From NCBI RefSeq assembly GCF_003202755.1, contig NZ_QGLK01000001.1, positions 910,821 to 974,820 on the forward strand: 64,000 nt of DNA. The letters run 5' to 3'. This document shows, piece by piece, positions 26,394-35,696 of the stretch. The DNA comes from Bifidobacterium asteroides (GTDB lineage Bacteria; Actinomycetota; Actinomycetes; Actinomycetales; Bifidobacteriaceae). The number at the start of each line of letters is the position of its first letter. Position 1 is the first letter of the stretch. Both the position numbers and the translations under genes were made by a program. The notes under the pieces were generated by a model that saw only the letters and a program-made list of their open reading frames with translations, was not told the origin of the DNA and searched no databases.

Positions 26394-26452
26394 CGCATAT
26401 TCCGGATTCGCATGATTCCACAATGTGGAGTTGTGCGGATTCGGAATATGTG
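26394..26452 (+). other. 59-nt fully paired RNA hairpin (composite palindrome)
   Basis: Centred on base 26423, every base from 26394 to 26422 pairs with its mirror in 26424-26452 on plus-strand RNA: 23 Watson-Crick and 6 G-U pairs, no mismatch (the innermost pairs would form the loop). As DNA the outer 17-base arms (26396-26412, 26434-26450) are palindromic except for two positions, and the centre TCCACA-A-TGTGGA is a perfect operator-like dyad. No T-run follows on the plus strand; the minus strand has a T-rich tract beyond it. It may end or protect the transporter mRNA, act as a lacI leader, or bind a regulator. Confidence 0.75.
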
Positions 26453-26478
26453 TAACTGCCGATTGGTAAGGGGCTCTA

Positions 26479-27537
26479 TTGACATCCAGAGTGACTATCA
26501 AGGATGTAGCCAGGCATTCTGGTGTTTCCATTAAAACAGTGTCCAACGTCATCAATGGCACTGGCAGCATGCGTGATTCCACCAGGAAACGTGTGCAGGA
26601 GTCCATTCGTGAACTTGGATATATGGTCAATGTATCGGCCCGTTCATTGAAAACAGGCGCCACTAAACTGATAGGTTTGGCAATTTTCGATTTTTCACAG
26701 CCATTTGCCCCTTACTTGGCAGATAAAGTCATAGACATATCGCGAAAACATGGATATGGAACAGTAATCAGCACTTACGGATCGGATGGATCAGGTCTGC
26801 CTGTCATCATGGATGAAATCACCAAACTATCAGCAGATGGGTGGCTGCTTTTTTCAGATCAACCTTTAAAAAACAAGGGCATCATCCTCGATCAGCCATA
26901 TCCGATCGTTCTGGCAGGTGATTACGAATCCTATGATCGGGTTGATTGGGTGACCATGCCTAATACGAGAGCTATTCGGTATGTTACAGGCAGACTGCTC
27001 GATATGGGATGCCGTCATATAGCCGTATTTGGCGCACCGGAAAAAGCAAAGACACGCAATGAATATATGTGTGCCACTGAAGGGACGCAGGAGCTGCGGA
27101 TAAGAGGCTATATCGAGGCCTTCGAAGAGCGAGGACTATCCGTAGATTGGCGGATGCTTCTACCCAAGGATTGGATGGAAGGAGTCAGTGGCGTACAAGT
27201 TGTGACGCAAATGTTGTCCAAAGGAATACGCCCGGATGCAATCATCTGTCTGACGGATGCCATGGCTCTGGGCACATTGCATGGCTTGCAGAACGAGGGA
27301 ATACGCATTCCTGAAGACATCCAGGTTGTGGGTTTCGATGATGTACCTGAGTCGTCCTACTCGACTCCATCGCTAACCACCATAGATCCAAGCCTGAATG
27401 ACTACGTTGAGCATGCAATTGATATGTTGATTGAGCGCATCAATGGGTACAAGGGCAAGCCGAGGACCTTTGTGACTGATTTTCAGCTCGTAGAGCGTGA
27501 TTCAACCCTGACTTTTCCAAAAGACAAAAGACTGTAG
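26479..27537 (+). CDS. LacI-family transcriptional regulator
   Basis: DNA-binding repressor of 352 residues. The N-terminal helix-turn-helix VTIKDVARHSGVSIKTVSNV is followed by the hinge region (VNVSARSLKTG). The rest is a periplasmic-binding-protein-like sugar sensor with QVVGFDDVPESSY near the end. The start is TTG at 26479: AAGGGG is placed 6 bases upstream and the LacI N-terminus begins right there. It is encoded last in the arabinoside locus and is the obvious candidate to bind the two AACAACGTTGTA sites, derepressing on an arabinose-type sugar. The gene is visibly AT-richer than housekeeping genes nearby. Confidence 0.92.
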   Translation: MTSRVTIKDVARHSGVSIKTVSNVINGTGSMRDSTRKRVQESIRELGYMVNVSARSLKTGATKLIGLAIFDFSQPFAPYLADKVIDISRKHGYGTVISTYGSDGSGLPVIMDEITKLSADGWLLFSDQPLKNKGIILDQPYPIVLAGDYESYDRVDWVTMPNTRAIRYVTGRLLDMGCRHIAVFGAPEKAKTRNEYMCATEGTQELRIRGYIEAFEERGLSVDWRMLLPKDWMEGVSGVQVVTQMLSKGIRPDAIICLTDAMALGTLHGLQNEGIRIPEDIQVVGFDDVPESSYSTPSLTTIDPSLNDYVEHAIDMLIERINGYKGKPRTFVTDFQLVERDSTLTFPKDKRL

Positions 27538-28037
27538 CAGCAACTCCAACAAGTCAAGCCGAGGCGGCTGAATCCTTCGATGTAACTCGAATAATTCTCA
27601 GAAACGAAATTATCTGTTGAAGCAGCTTCTGGTGAGTTCGGTTTGAGCCTGATCTTCTATCCAGCTGACTGATCTTAGATTTTCAATTCTTTCTGGTAGT
27701 CTAGCAGAAGTTTCTTTTTTACATATCTACGCTAGATGCGGTAAAAGTAAAGGTATATCTGCATTCAATATCGATTAACGTGGCCGTATGCACCTTGCCT
27801 GAAAGGATTTACGGTTTACATAATACAAGATCAGTCAGCACTTTTAATAAGTCATTTTCCACCAAACTTGGCATTTTTGCATGGGTAATTGTCTTTTGGT
27901 TTCTTGACAGACGTGCTGTGGACGACGGCATGTTCGACCACATGTCCCTGCTCGATTCCCGAGGTTTCGGCATCTAGTCCATCATGATGGTGGAGGCCCA
28001 ATCCGGGTATCCACGATGACGGAATGAAGGTGCGATT
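27538..28037. other. Gene-free AT-rich spacer after lacI
   Basis: 500 bases without a convincing gene. The first 350 are AT-rich, with a weak hairpin and TTTCTTTTTT near 27693-27720 that could end the lacI transcript. The last 150 are G+C-rich again and hold a perfect 12-bp palindrome CCATCATGATGG (27979-27990), 48 bases before the peptidase start. Short open frames here have no ribosome binding site or recognisable sequence. Confidence 0.6.
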
Positions 28038-28703
28038 ATGGCCTGTGCGCGTGACCATAAGAACAAGGGCAGAAGGCGCGTTACCGGCCGGATGCCCATC
28101 ATGCCTTCCGGCTGTCGGCCCCCTTGGTTTCCGAGGACACTGCTGGTGTTGACGCTGGCGCTGGTCCTGTCGGCTGCAGGGCCTACAGCAACCGTCACGG
28201 CTCAGCCTGCGCCGACCCTGCCTTCGGCTGCAGCCCCGGCGCAGAACGGTCAAGTTACCCCAACAACCGCAGCCTGCCGCCGGGGCTGGCTGTGGCCTCT
28301 TGAACCTCTCCCGAAAGATAAGGCCGCCCCGCAGGTAATGCGCCTCTACGATCCACCGGATCGTCCATGGCTGAGCGGTCATCGTGGTATAGATCTGACA
28401 ACGAAGCAAGGCAGACGAATCCGTGCTCCGGCAGACGGCATCATCGCTTACGCAGGTTCCGTAGCAGGCAAGGACGTGGTCTCCATTCGTCACGGCAACC
28501 TGACCTCCACTTATGAGCCCGCTCAGAGCTCTTTGCCGACGGGAACCCGGCTGCAAGCCGGCACAGTCTGGGGAAAGGTAGAAGGGATTTCCGACCACTG
28601 TGCTCAGGAGTGTCTGCACTGGGGACTGAAAGACGATCAAGGCCGTTATCTGGATCCCGGCGCCAGGGTCGGATGGCATCGCATTCGTCTCAAGCCTTTG
28701 TAG
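28038..28703 (+). CDS. M23 family metallopeptidase (LytM/NlpD-like)
   Basis: Predicted exported cell-wall endopeptidase or endopeptidase activator, 221 residues. A basic N-terminus and hydrophobic segment (about residues 34-56) give a signal peptide ending near VTAQP. The M23 domain carries zinc ligands in GHRGIDL (His and Asp) and the final histidine in CLHWGLK. The conserved IRAPADGIIAYAGSVAGKDVV lies between. AAGG precedes the ATG. Both metal-binding motifs are intact, so it is probably active on peptidoglycan cross-links. Two extra cysteines (SDHCAQEC) might form a disulfide. Confidence 0.88.
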   Translation: MACARDHKNKGRRRVTGRMPIMPSGCRPPWFPRTLLVLTLALVLSAAGPTATVTAQPAPTLPSAAAPAQNGQVTPTTAACRRGWLWPLEPLPKDKAAPQVMRLYDPPDRPWLSGHRGIDLTTKQGRRIRAPADGIIAYAGSVAGKDVVSIRHGNLTSTYEPAQSSLPTGTRLQAGTVWGKVEGISDHCAQECLHWGLKDDQGRYLDPGARVGWHRIRLKPL

Positions 28704-28812
28704 GAATGTGGTTTTGCTTGCAGGACTCGCGCGTCTGCAAGCCGGGTATATCGCCAGCCTGGGGAAGCGGTTAGAATCGTTAAGCATAACGCCGTTTCAG
28801 CAGGGAGTGGTC

Positions 28813-30648
28813 ATGCAGAACATGCAGCAAGAATTCACGCGTCCGCTTGAGGAGCCGATAGATGCTGATGCCAGCGTCTTTTCCCTGCTTGAGGACAGGG
28901 TTGAACGCCTGGGGGACGATCCTTTGATCGAATACCGGAGCGGACGTGAGTGGAGCACCATCACTGCCCGTGAGTTCCGGGACCGCGTTGTCGCGCTGGC
29001 CAAAGGGCTTATGGCCCGGGGCATAGGCCAAGGGGACTCGGTGGCCATCGTCTCGCACACCCGATGGGAGTGGACTGCCCTGGACATGGCTATCCTGTCC
29101 ATCGGAGCGGTGACGGTGCCGGTCTACGAGACTGACTCTCCCGATCAGATTCGGCGCATCTTCAACGACTCTCATGTGGGTATGGCCTTTTTGGAGGATG
29201 ACGACATGAGGGCCCGTGTGGACGCTGTCCGGTCCCACTGCGCCTATCTGAACGACCTGTATGTGATTACCAGAGGAGCGCTGACCACTCTGACCGCCTA
29301 CGGACAGGCGGTGGACCAGGCGGACTTCCAAGCCCGAGTCGACTCGGTGCAAGGCTCCGACCTGGCCACTATTGTCTACACTTCAGGCTCTACGGGCAAG
29401 CCCAAGGGCATAGAGCTCAGTCATAGCAACATTGTCTTCACCGTCCGTTCGGGTGCTCAGGCGGTACCTGACATCTGCTTGGGTGAGGGTAGACGGCTTC
29501 TGCTCTGCCTGCCTCTGGCACACGCTTTCGCCCGCTGCTTGCAGTTCTTCGCCATTGCCACGGATCTCACCCTGGGGCTTACGGGGTCCATCCGCAATCT
29601 GCTGCAGGACATGCAGACCTTCAAGCCCACTTTCATTTTGGCTGTGCCGCGAATCTTTGAGAAGATCTACAACGCCGCCTCCCAGCGAGCAGGAACAGGC
29701 GCCATGGGCAGGATTTTCCTGGATGCCGCAGGAGTGGCCAGGCAGTGGTCCCGTCATCAGCAGAACGGCACCCGCGTTCCCATGTCGTTGAAGACCAAGC
29801 ACCTCATGTATACGGGCACCGTCTACGATCCCATCCTGGAGGCATTGGGCGGCCGAGTCAAGTATGCCATTTCGGGCGGAGCTCCACTGGAGAGGGACAT
29901 TGCTGACTTCTTCAACGGCATAGGCCTGCCCCTGCTGGAGGGCTACGGCATGACCGAAACCATGGGTCCTGTGACGGTCAACCCCACCAAGGACTACCGG
30001 CTGGGAACCATCGGCCTTCCCATGCCTGGCATCACTGTGGGTATCGACCAGGAGGGCCAGCTCTGCGTCAAAGGCCCCGACGTGTGCATGGGTTACCACA
30101 ACCATCCAGAAATCACCACCAGGCAGATTCGCGACGGCTGGCTCCTGACTGGCGATCTGGGCAGTCTGGACGAGGACGGGTTCGTTCGGCTGACTGGCCG
30201 ACGTAAGGAAATCATCATTACTGCTGGAGGCAAGAACATTTCGCCGATGCTTCTGGAGACGGCTGTTGAACGTTCGCCCATCATTAGCCACTGCATGGTC
30301 ATCGGAGACCGCAGGCCATTCATTTCGGCCCTGATCACTCTCAATTCCGAGGAGGTCGACCGCTGGCTGCGGGACCAGGGCGCTGAGCCCCTGAAAGAGG
30401 CCGCTGCAGCTGGGGAGAACCCCATCATCCGCACCGAGGTCGACCGTGCAGTGGACGCGGCCAATGCCCAGGTATCCCGGGCCGAGGGCATCCGCCGCTA
30501 TCTGATTCTGGACCAGGACTTCACTCGTGAAAACGGTCTGCTGACCGCGTCATACAAGCCCCGCCGTCAGGAGGTTCTCAAGCGGTATGAGGATCGGATC
30601 GAGCAGGAGATCTATGCTCAAAGACCAGCATCAGCAGGTTTGATGTAG
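28813..30648 (+). CDS. Long-chain acyl-CoA synthetase (AMP-binding), first paralogue
   Basis: Activates fatty acids to acyl-CoA through an acyl-adenylate; 611 residues. The AMP-binding P-loop motif is IVYTSGSTGKPKG. EGYGMTET, LLTGDLGSLDEDGFVRLTGRRKEIIITAGGKNI (two neighbouring motifs) and the C-terminal lysine region are all present. I chose the ATG at 28813 with GGGAG upstream. The 3' end overlaps the convergent lipoprotein gene by 31 bases. A close paralogue lies at 35697. The likely role is to use exogenous or recycled fatty acids for lipids. Confidence 0.9.
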   Translation: MQNMQQEFTRPLEEPIDADASVFSLLEDRVERLGDDPLIEYRSGREWSTITAREFRDRVVALAKGLMARGIGQGDSVAIVSHTRWEWTALDMAILSIGAVTVPVYETDSPDQIRRIFNDSHVGMAFLEDDDMRARVDAVRSHCAYLNDLYVITRGALTTLTAYGQAVDQADFQARVDSVQGSDLATIVYTSGSTGKPKGIELSHSNIVFTVRSGAQAVPDICLGEGRRLLLCLPLAHAFARCLQFFAIATDLTLGLTGSIRNLLQDMQTFKPTFILAVPRIFEKIYNAASQRAGTGAMGRIFLDAAGVARQWSRHQQNGTRVPMSLKTKHLMYTGTVYDPILEALGGRVKYAISGGAPLERDIADFFNGIGLPLLEGYGMTETMGPVTVNPTKDYRLGTIGLPMPGITVGIDQEGQLCVKGPDVCMGYHNHPEITTRQIRDGWLLTGDLGSLDEDGFVRLTGRRKEIIITAGGKNISPMLLETAVERSPIISHCMVIGDRRPFISALITLNSEEVDRWLRDQGAEPLKEAAAAGENPIIRTEVDRAVDAANAQVSRAEGIRRYLILDQDFTRENGLLTASYKPRRQEVLKRYEDRIEQEIYAQRPASAGLM

Positions 30649-32207
30649 CCGGTATCAATCAGCGTCGCCTTGAGGTTGGAGGCCGAAACCGCAACCAAGG
30701 GTCTTGACAGACGACGCACTTGTTTGCCGTCCTGGTTGACGGTCTGGATTGTATCCATGGCTGGCACCTTGCCCTGGCTGTTGAGACTGACACAGGCCTT
30801 GGCAATATCAGCCGCAAGCCCCAGTCTGTCCTCCAGCCCGGTCATCCACTGCTGTCCGTCCACGATTTGGGGAATGTTGTCCACGTAGGCGCCATATCCG
30901 CTGATGATGGGCCAGGCGGTGTGGTCGTCGGAGGACGTGGATTCTTGGGTCTTGCCCGTGGCCTGTGAAGAATCCGTTTGCGATCCCGTCGAATTCTGGT
31001 TTGCAGGGCTGTGGGCGGGTTTGGGCACGCGCTGACGGTGCAGATCCTGACGGCCGGCCATGGATCCCATGATGCCGGATATGGAGATCTCCGGGTTGAC
31101 GTCCGCCGACGAACCGCGATATCCCAAATCCCTGAGCTCAGAGACCACTCCGGAAACGATGAAGTCGTTCATGGCCAGAATGCCGTCTACTTCGGTGTGT
31201 GATTTAGCGCCGTCGTTCATGGATAGACGGGATGCCAGTTCTTTGCCTGTAGCCGAGGCATCCTTGCCTGGATCGAAGGCGACAGCCTGCCAGTCCTGCT
31301 CGGTACTGTCGGCCTGCAGGCGTCCCGAGGGACTGTCCGCCCGTCCATCCTTGAAATATGGCCCTAGCACCTGCCAGATTCCGGCGAAGGCCTGGGCGGG
31401 GAAGGAATTCTGATCCTCTTGCTGGCCCTGCTCAGCCCGGCTGGCTTCAGCACCTTTGTCAGCAGAGGATGCATCGGCCGGGCGGTTCGGCAACAGAATC
31501 TCGATGCGGCAGGGGTTGTCCTTGCTGGCCTTGTCCAGCTCCAGCTTGCTGGCCAGTTTCTCCGCCTGCATCTGACCAATGGCCCGTGCGTCAGACAACT
31601 GTACGAACAGATCCGGTTGAATGCCCGGCACTTGGTTGGCCATTAGCACCACATGCATGCCCGCTCCAGCAGCCAGACGCAGAGACGAGACCAGACGTGA
31701 GCGTGCCTTGTCTTTGGCATCGGCATCCAGTGACTTGCTGATATAGTCGCCATACTGGCGGGTAATGGAGTCTGGCGAGGTCATGGGTGCCACCACCAGT
31801 GTGGTCGGCTCTGAGCTCTTTCCGGCCTTGCGCTCCGAAAGACGGTTGACCACGTAATCCTGCAGTTCCTTGCTTTGATCCTCAAGATTCCCACTGGTGT
31901 AGGCATCGATGCGCTTGCTGGAAAGATGCTCCTTGGACAGTGCCGCCTTGAGCTCAGGAATCAGAGCGGCCCACTTATTGATGGGCGTGTGCTGGGAAAG
32001 GGTGATGCCGTCAGAGGGGGTGAAAATGGCCACCGTACCGGGTACTTCGGCAGCGGCAGTAGGAGTAGCCAGGCTCTGCGGGGCGCTCGGGGACTGTTCC
32101 CCCTTGCCTAGGGCCGGACCGCAAGCACCAGTCGATGCCACTATGACCAGGCATGCCAGCAGGGCCAGCAAGCCGGACAAATGCCGTGCAAAGCCGGTCT
32201 TCTTCAC
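30618..32207 (-). CDS. Large sugar-binding-type lipoprotein of unknown ligand
   Basis: 529 residues from a GTG start (32207), preceded by AAGGAG at good spacing. Lipoprotein signal: VKKTGFARH, hydrophobic stretch, lipobox STGAC. The mature protein resembles type I periplasmic binding domains (VAIFTPSDGI, VVLMANQVPGIQPDLFVQLSDARAIGQMQAEKLA segments, VDGILAMNDFIVSGVVSELRDLGY). A Ser/Thr/Gln-rich insertion of about 35 residues interrupts the C-terminal lobe. No transporter genes adjoin it, so it may be an orphan binding protein or sensor. Its end overlaps the convergent acyl-CoA ligase gene. Confidence 0.75.
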   Translation of the reverse strand: MKKTGFARHLSGLLALLACLVIVASTGACGPALGKGEQSPSAPQSLATPTAAAEVPGTVAIFTPSDGITLSQHTPINKWAALIPELKAALSKEHLSSKRIDAYTSGNLEDQSKELQDYVVNRLSERKAGKSSEPTTLVVAPMTSPDSITRQYGDYISKSLDADAKDKARSRLVSSLRLAAGAGMHVVLMANQVPGIQPDLFVQLSDARAIGQMQAEKLASKLELDKASKDNPCRIEILLPNRPADASSADKGAEASRAEQGQQEDQNSFPAQAFAGIWQVLGPYFKDGRADSPSGRLQADSTEQDWQAVAFDPGKDASATGKELASRLSMNDGAKSHTEVDGILAMNDFIVSGVVSELRDLGYRGSSADVNPEISISGIMGSMAGRQDLHRQRVPKPAHSPANQNSTGSQTDSSQATGKTQESTSSDDHTAWPIISGYGAYVDNIPQIVDGQQWMTGLEDRLGLAADIAKACVSLNSQGKVPAMDTIQTVNQDGKQVRRLSRPLVAVSASNLKATLIDTGYIKPADAGL

Positions 32208-32377
32208 ATTCGCTCCTTCGTCCCGACAGAGCCCGACTATGGCCGGGTCCCGAGCAACCATTCTATGGGCTCTCGGACAGGAGCGCATGAAGCGTCGATG
32301 ATTTTGCGCCCACGGTTCTCGTCAAGGAGCAGATGGTCAAGACTGATCCGAGCGATTTAACTGCATACAGTGGAGAA

Positions 32378-32399
32378 AGCAGACGGCGCTTTGTCTGCT
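32378..32399 (-). terminator. Probable terminator of icd
   Basis: AGCAGAC and GTCTGCT form a perfect 7-bp stem with an 8-base loop, followed on the minus strand by TTCTCC. It lies 20 bases after the icd stop. The T-run is short. Confidence 0.5.
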
Positions 32400-32418
32400 C
32401 GGCTGGTCTGCCGACCTG

Positions 32419-33648
32419 CTAGTCCGCCACAGCTGAAGCCATACGTTCGGCAAGGGCATGGTTCAGGGCATCCATGAAGTCCTCGGTGTCCAGCCAAGGC
32501 TGATCAGGACCGACCAGGCTGGCCAGGTCCTTGGTCATGCGGCCGGAGCGCACAGTATCGATAACTACAGATTCCAGAGTTTGCGCAAACCAAGCTACCT
32601 TGGGCGTATCATCCAGTCGAGCCCGTTGCTTGAGACCGCCGGTCCAGGCGAAAATGGATGCGATCGGGTTGGTGGAGGTGGTTTCGCCCTTGAGCCAGCG
32701 CCGGTAATGCCTGGTCACGGTCCCATGGGCAGCCTCGGCTTCTACAGTTTGCCCGTCGGCCGTCATCAGCATGGAGGTCATAAGGCCAAGAGACCCGAAC
32801 CCTTGAGCTATTGAATCGGACTGGACATCGCCATCGTAATTCTTGCAGGCCCAGACGTATCCGCCCGGCCACTTGAGCGAGGAGGCCACCATGTCGTCGA
32901 TCAGCCGATGCTGATAGGTCAGTCCTTCTTCCTCGAACCGACTCTGGTATTCCTGCTCGTAGACTTGTGCGAAAATATCCTTGAACCGACCGTCATAGGC
33001 CTTGAGGATGGTGTTCTTGGTGCTCAGGTAGACCGGATAGTGCCTTTGCAAGGCATAGTTGAAGCAGGAGCGCGCGAAGTCGCGGATGGAATCATCAAGG
33101 TTGAACTGCACTTGAGCCACGCCCGGACCTGGGTAGATGGTCACCTGTCGGTTCACCGGGTCGCTCCCGTCATCAGGAGTGAACACGACGCTTAGCTTTC
33201 CCGGCCCGGGAACGGTGAAATCAGTCGCCTGGTACTGGTCGCCAAAGGCATGGCGGGCCACCACAATGGGTTTGGTCCATCCGGGAACCAGCCGGGGAAT
33301 GTTGTCGATGACGATGGGCTCGCGGAAGATGGTTCCGCCAAGGATGTTGCGGATGGTGCCGTTGGGCGACTTCCACATGCGCTTGAGACCGAATTCCTTT
33401 ACGCGGGCCTCGTCTGGGGTAATGGTGGCGCACTTGACTCCCACGTGCTCGCGCTGAATGGCCTGAGCCGCCTGCACGGTGACCTCGTCGTCGGTGGCAT
33501 CCCTGTTGCGGATGCCCAGGTCGTAATAGTCCAGGTCCACGTCCAGATAGGGCAGAATCAGCCGTTCCTTGATCATTTTCCAGATGACCCGGGTCATCTC
33601 GTCACCGTCGAGCTCGACGATGCGTCCCTTCACGGCGATCTTGTCCAT
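32419..33648 (-). CDS. icd: Isocitrate dehydrogenase, NADP-dependent
   Basis: Oxidative decarboxylation of isocitrate to 2-oxoglutarate with NADPH formation, cytosolic; 409 residues, matching the eukaryotic-like homodimeric IDH subfamily. [18 protein letters not shown] at the N-terminus, [19 protein letters not shown], and the late [12 protein letters not shown] with the coenzyme-binding region are canonical. GGAGG precedes the ATG. The enzyme would supply 2-oxoglutarate for glutamate synthesis; no other TCA-cycle gene is in the window. Confidence 0.95.
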   Translation of the reverse strand: MDKIAVKGRIVELDGDEMTRVIWKMIKERLILPYLDVDLDYYDLGIRNRDATDDEVTVQAAQAIQREHVGVKCATITPDEARVKEFGLKRMWKSPNGTIRNILGGTIFREPIVIDNIPRLVPGWTKPIVVARHAFGDQYQATDFTVPGPGKLSVVFTPDDGSDPVNRQVTIYPGPGVAQVQFNLDDSIRDFARSCFNYALQRHYPVYLSTKNTILKAYDGRFKDIFAQVYEQEYQSRFEEEGLTYQHRLIDDMVASSLKWPGGYVWACKNYDGDVQSDSIAQGFGSLGLMTSMLMTADGQTVEAEAAHGTVTRHYRRWLKGETTSTNPIASIFAWTGGLKQRARLDDTPKVAWFAQTLESVVIDTVRSGRMTKDLASLVGPDQPWLDTEDFMDALNHALAERMASAVAD

Positions 33649-33811
33649 GGCGGCCTCCTATCGGTCGGCGGGTCGGGGGCCGGATTCTGCTCCCGATGCC
33701 GCAATTGCGCTCGCGAACAGTTCTATCCCAAGTTTGTTACTCTCTGTTCCCCTGCTCGTAACCCGTTCGTAGCACGCCGGAGCGTCATCATGAGGCGCTA
33801 GGCTGACAGAC

Positions 33812-34936
33812 ATGACACAGGAAATCGAAATTGGTCTCGGCAAGAAGGCTACAGTCGCCTACACGCTCGATGATGTTTCCATACTCCCTTCAAGGAGGAC
33901 TAGGGATCCCCAGGATGTCTCCACGGCTTGGCAGGTGGATGCCTACGAGTTCGACCTGCCTTTGCTGGGGGCGCCCATGGATTCGGTGAGCAGTCCGGAG
34001 ACGGTAATCGCCCTGGGACGTTTAGGCGGGTTGGGTGTGCTTGACCTGGAAGGATTGTGGACCCGATATGAGGATCCGCGTCCGCAGCTGGACCGGATAG
34101 CCCATGCCTCGCCGGAGCAAGCGACTGGGATCATTCAGGAGGTCTACCGGGAGCCGGTCAAGACAGAGCTGATTACCCGCCGCCTGCAGGAGATTCGCAA
34201 GGCCGGGGTCACAGTGGCCGGGGCTCTGTCCCCTCAGCGCACGCAGGAGTTCTACACCACGGTGGTTGATGCGGGCGTGGATCTCTTCGTTATCCGTGGA
34301 ACGGCGGTCTCGGCCGAGCATGTCTCCACCAGCCATGAGCCCCTGGATTTGAAGAAGTTCATCTACGATCTCGACGTTCCGGTCATCGTTGGCGGGGCCG
34401 CTACCTACCAGGCTGCCCTGCATTTGATGCGCACGGGTGCTGCTGGGGTCCTGGTCGGGTTCGGCGGGGGAGCCTCCTCAACTGACTCCGCCACCATCGG
34501 CATTCAGGCCCCCATGGCCACGGCCATCTCGGATGTGGCTGAGGCGCGTCGCGACTACCTGGATGAGTCCGGCGGACGCTACGTTCAGGTCATCGCCGAC
34601 GGTGAGACCGGCACCTCGGGGTCCTTTGTCAAGGCCTTGGCCATGGGGGCCGACGCGGTCATGCTGGGCACGCCTCTGGCTAAGGCTACCGATGCTCCCG
34701 GTCAGGGCATGCACTGGGGAGCCGAGGCCCATCATCCTGAGCTGCCGAGGGGTCGCAGGGTCCAGGTCGGCCAGGTGGGGAGCCTGGAGCGCATACTCTT
34801 CGGACCCAGTGATCGCACCGAAGGCAGTCTGAATTTGATCGGCGCTCTGCGGCGAGCCATGGCTTCCACCGGCTACGTGGATGTCAAGAACTTCCAGAAG
34901 TGCCGTGTGGCAGTGACTCCTGCTCCCCGCAGCTAA
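33812..34936 (+). CDS. guaB3: GuaB3-type IMP dehydrogenase-related protein
   Basis: 374-residue TIM-barrel protein of the IMPDH/GMP reductase superfamily without CBS domains. YTLDDVSILPSRRTRDP, GAPMDSVSSPETVIALG and RRDYLDESGGRYVQVIADGE match the actinobacterial GuaB3 group. The loop that holds the catalytic cysteine in IMPDH reads GGASSTDSATIGIQAP here, with no Cys, as in other GuaB3 proteins I know. This makes a standard IMPDH reaction doubtful; the role is unsettled. It is monocistronic in appearance, with an AT-rich gap after it. Confidence 0.85.
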   Translation: MTQEIEIGLGKKATVAYTLDDVSILPSRRTRDPQDVSTAWQVDAYEFDLPLLGAPMDSVSSPETVIALGRLGGLGVLDLEGLWTRYEDPRPQLDRIAHASPEQATGIIQEVYREPVKTELITRRLQEIRKAGVTVAGALSPQRTQEFYTTVVDAGVDLFVIRGTAVSAEHVSTSHEPLDLKKFIYDLDVPVIVGGAATYQAALHLMRTGAAGVLVGFGGGASSTDSATIGIQAPMATAISDVAEARRDYLDESGGRYVQVIADGETGTSGSFVKALAMGADAVMLGTPLAKATDAPGQGMHWGAEAHHPELPRGRRVQVGQVGSLERILFGPSDRTEGSLNLIGALRRAMASTGYVDVKNFQKCRVAVTPAPRS

Positions 34937-35103
34937 GCAGAAGAAGACATTCACAGCCTATTTATTTTATTTATAACCCTTACATTTACAATCCCTCTGC
35001 GCATTCCTGCTCTGAACGTAATCGCTGTCGTTGCGTCAGTAGCTCGCTGCGCCTCGCCTGCATGGGAGGGGGAGCATGCACGTCGAAGTGCGAGGAGAGA
35101 AGT

Positions 35104-35658
35104 ATGACGGATTATATGGATCTAGCACCGGCCTGGGATAGTGAGCAGGCAAACGAGGATCCAACAGGACAGGAGTTCGACGGCTGGTGGCCGTCCACCT
35201 GTACGCAAGTGCCGCTTGGACTTGGCGACATCAATCTGACAGTGCGAACGGTCAATTTCGTCCGACCGGGAGATGTTGCTGAGAATGAGGGACTGCCTGG
35301 GAGTCTCAAGCGAATTCTCGTCAACCTGTGTGCATTGGCTTCCAGGGTCTTCGATGTGCTGCGGGGCCGTCTGCCGATCAAGAGCCTGGATCGTGTGCTC
35401 AACCGCGTATGCATGGAACGGCTGGCCCTGCTGGCCCGGTTGCTGCATGATCGGCATCTAGGCATGGTTCGCACTGCAGATCATGCACGCATGACATACC
35501 TACCGCTGATTCCTAACCTGGTTGAGATCTACCGCGTGGACCGCGACCGATACGAAACCACCATCAGATGCCTGGTCGGCGAGCGCACTGTGCTGGCCAA
35601 CATGATTGTCGCCAGAAGCGGTTCGCGCTGGGTCTGTGTGCGCTTCGACATGGGCTAG
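35104..35658 (+). CDS. Rv3235-family hypothetical protein
   Basis: 184-residue cytosolic protein resembling the actinobacterial Rv3235 family, often found near secA. The C-terminal half, with ALLARLLHDRHLGMVRTADHARMTYLPLIP then RCLVGERTVLANMIVARSGSRWVCVRFDMG (long segments; key features are the RWVC strand and GER), forms the conserved part. I start at ATG 35104, with GAGGAG upstream; frame extends back to 34900 without support. secA is not next to it here; a second acyl-CoA ligase follows after 38 bases. Function unknown. Confidence 0.7.
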   Translation: MTDYMDLAPAWDSEQANEDPTGQEFDGWWPSTCTQVPLGLGDINLTVRTVNFVRPGDVAENEGLPGSLKRILVNLCALASRVFDVLRGRLPIKSLDRVLNRVCMERLALLARLLHDRHLGMVRTADHARMTYLPLIPNLVEIYRVDRDRYETTIRCLVGERTVLANMIVARSGSRWVCVRFDMG

Positions 35659-35696
35659 GCGGCGGCTTTGGCGGGTTGACCCATATGATGGTGGGT

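Noticed and set aside
27780..27977. 65-codon plus-strand frame in the spacer after lacI
   Set aside because: No ribosome binding site, mixed composition crossing from AT-rich to G+C-rich DNA, no known similarity.
27852..28787. Long minus-strand open frame opposite the M23 peptidase
   Set aside because: It is antisense to a clear gene, and its translation is Arg/His/Pro-rich as expected for an opposite-strand frame in G+C-rich DNA. Its first part over the intergenic spacer has no recognisable domain.
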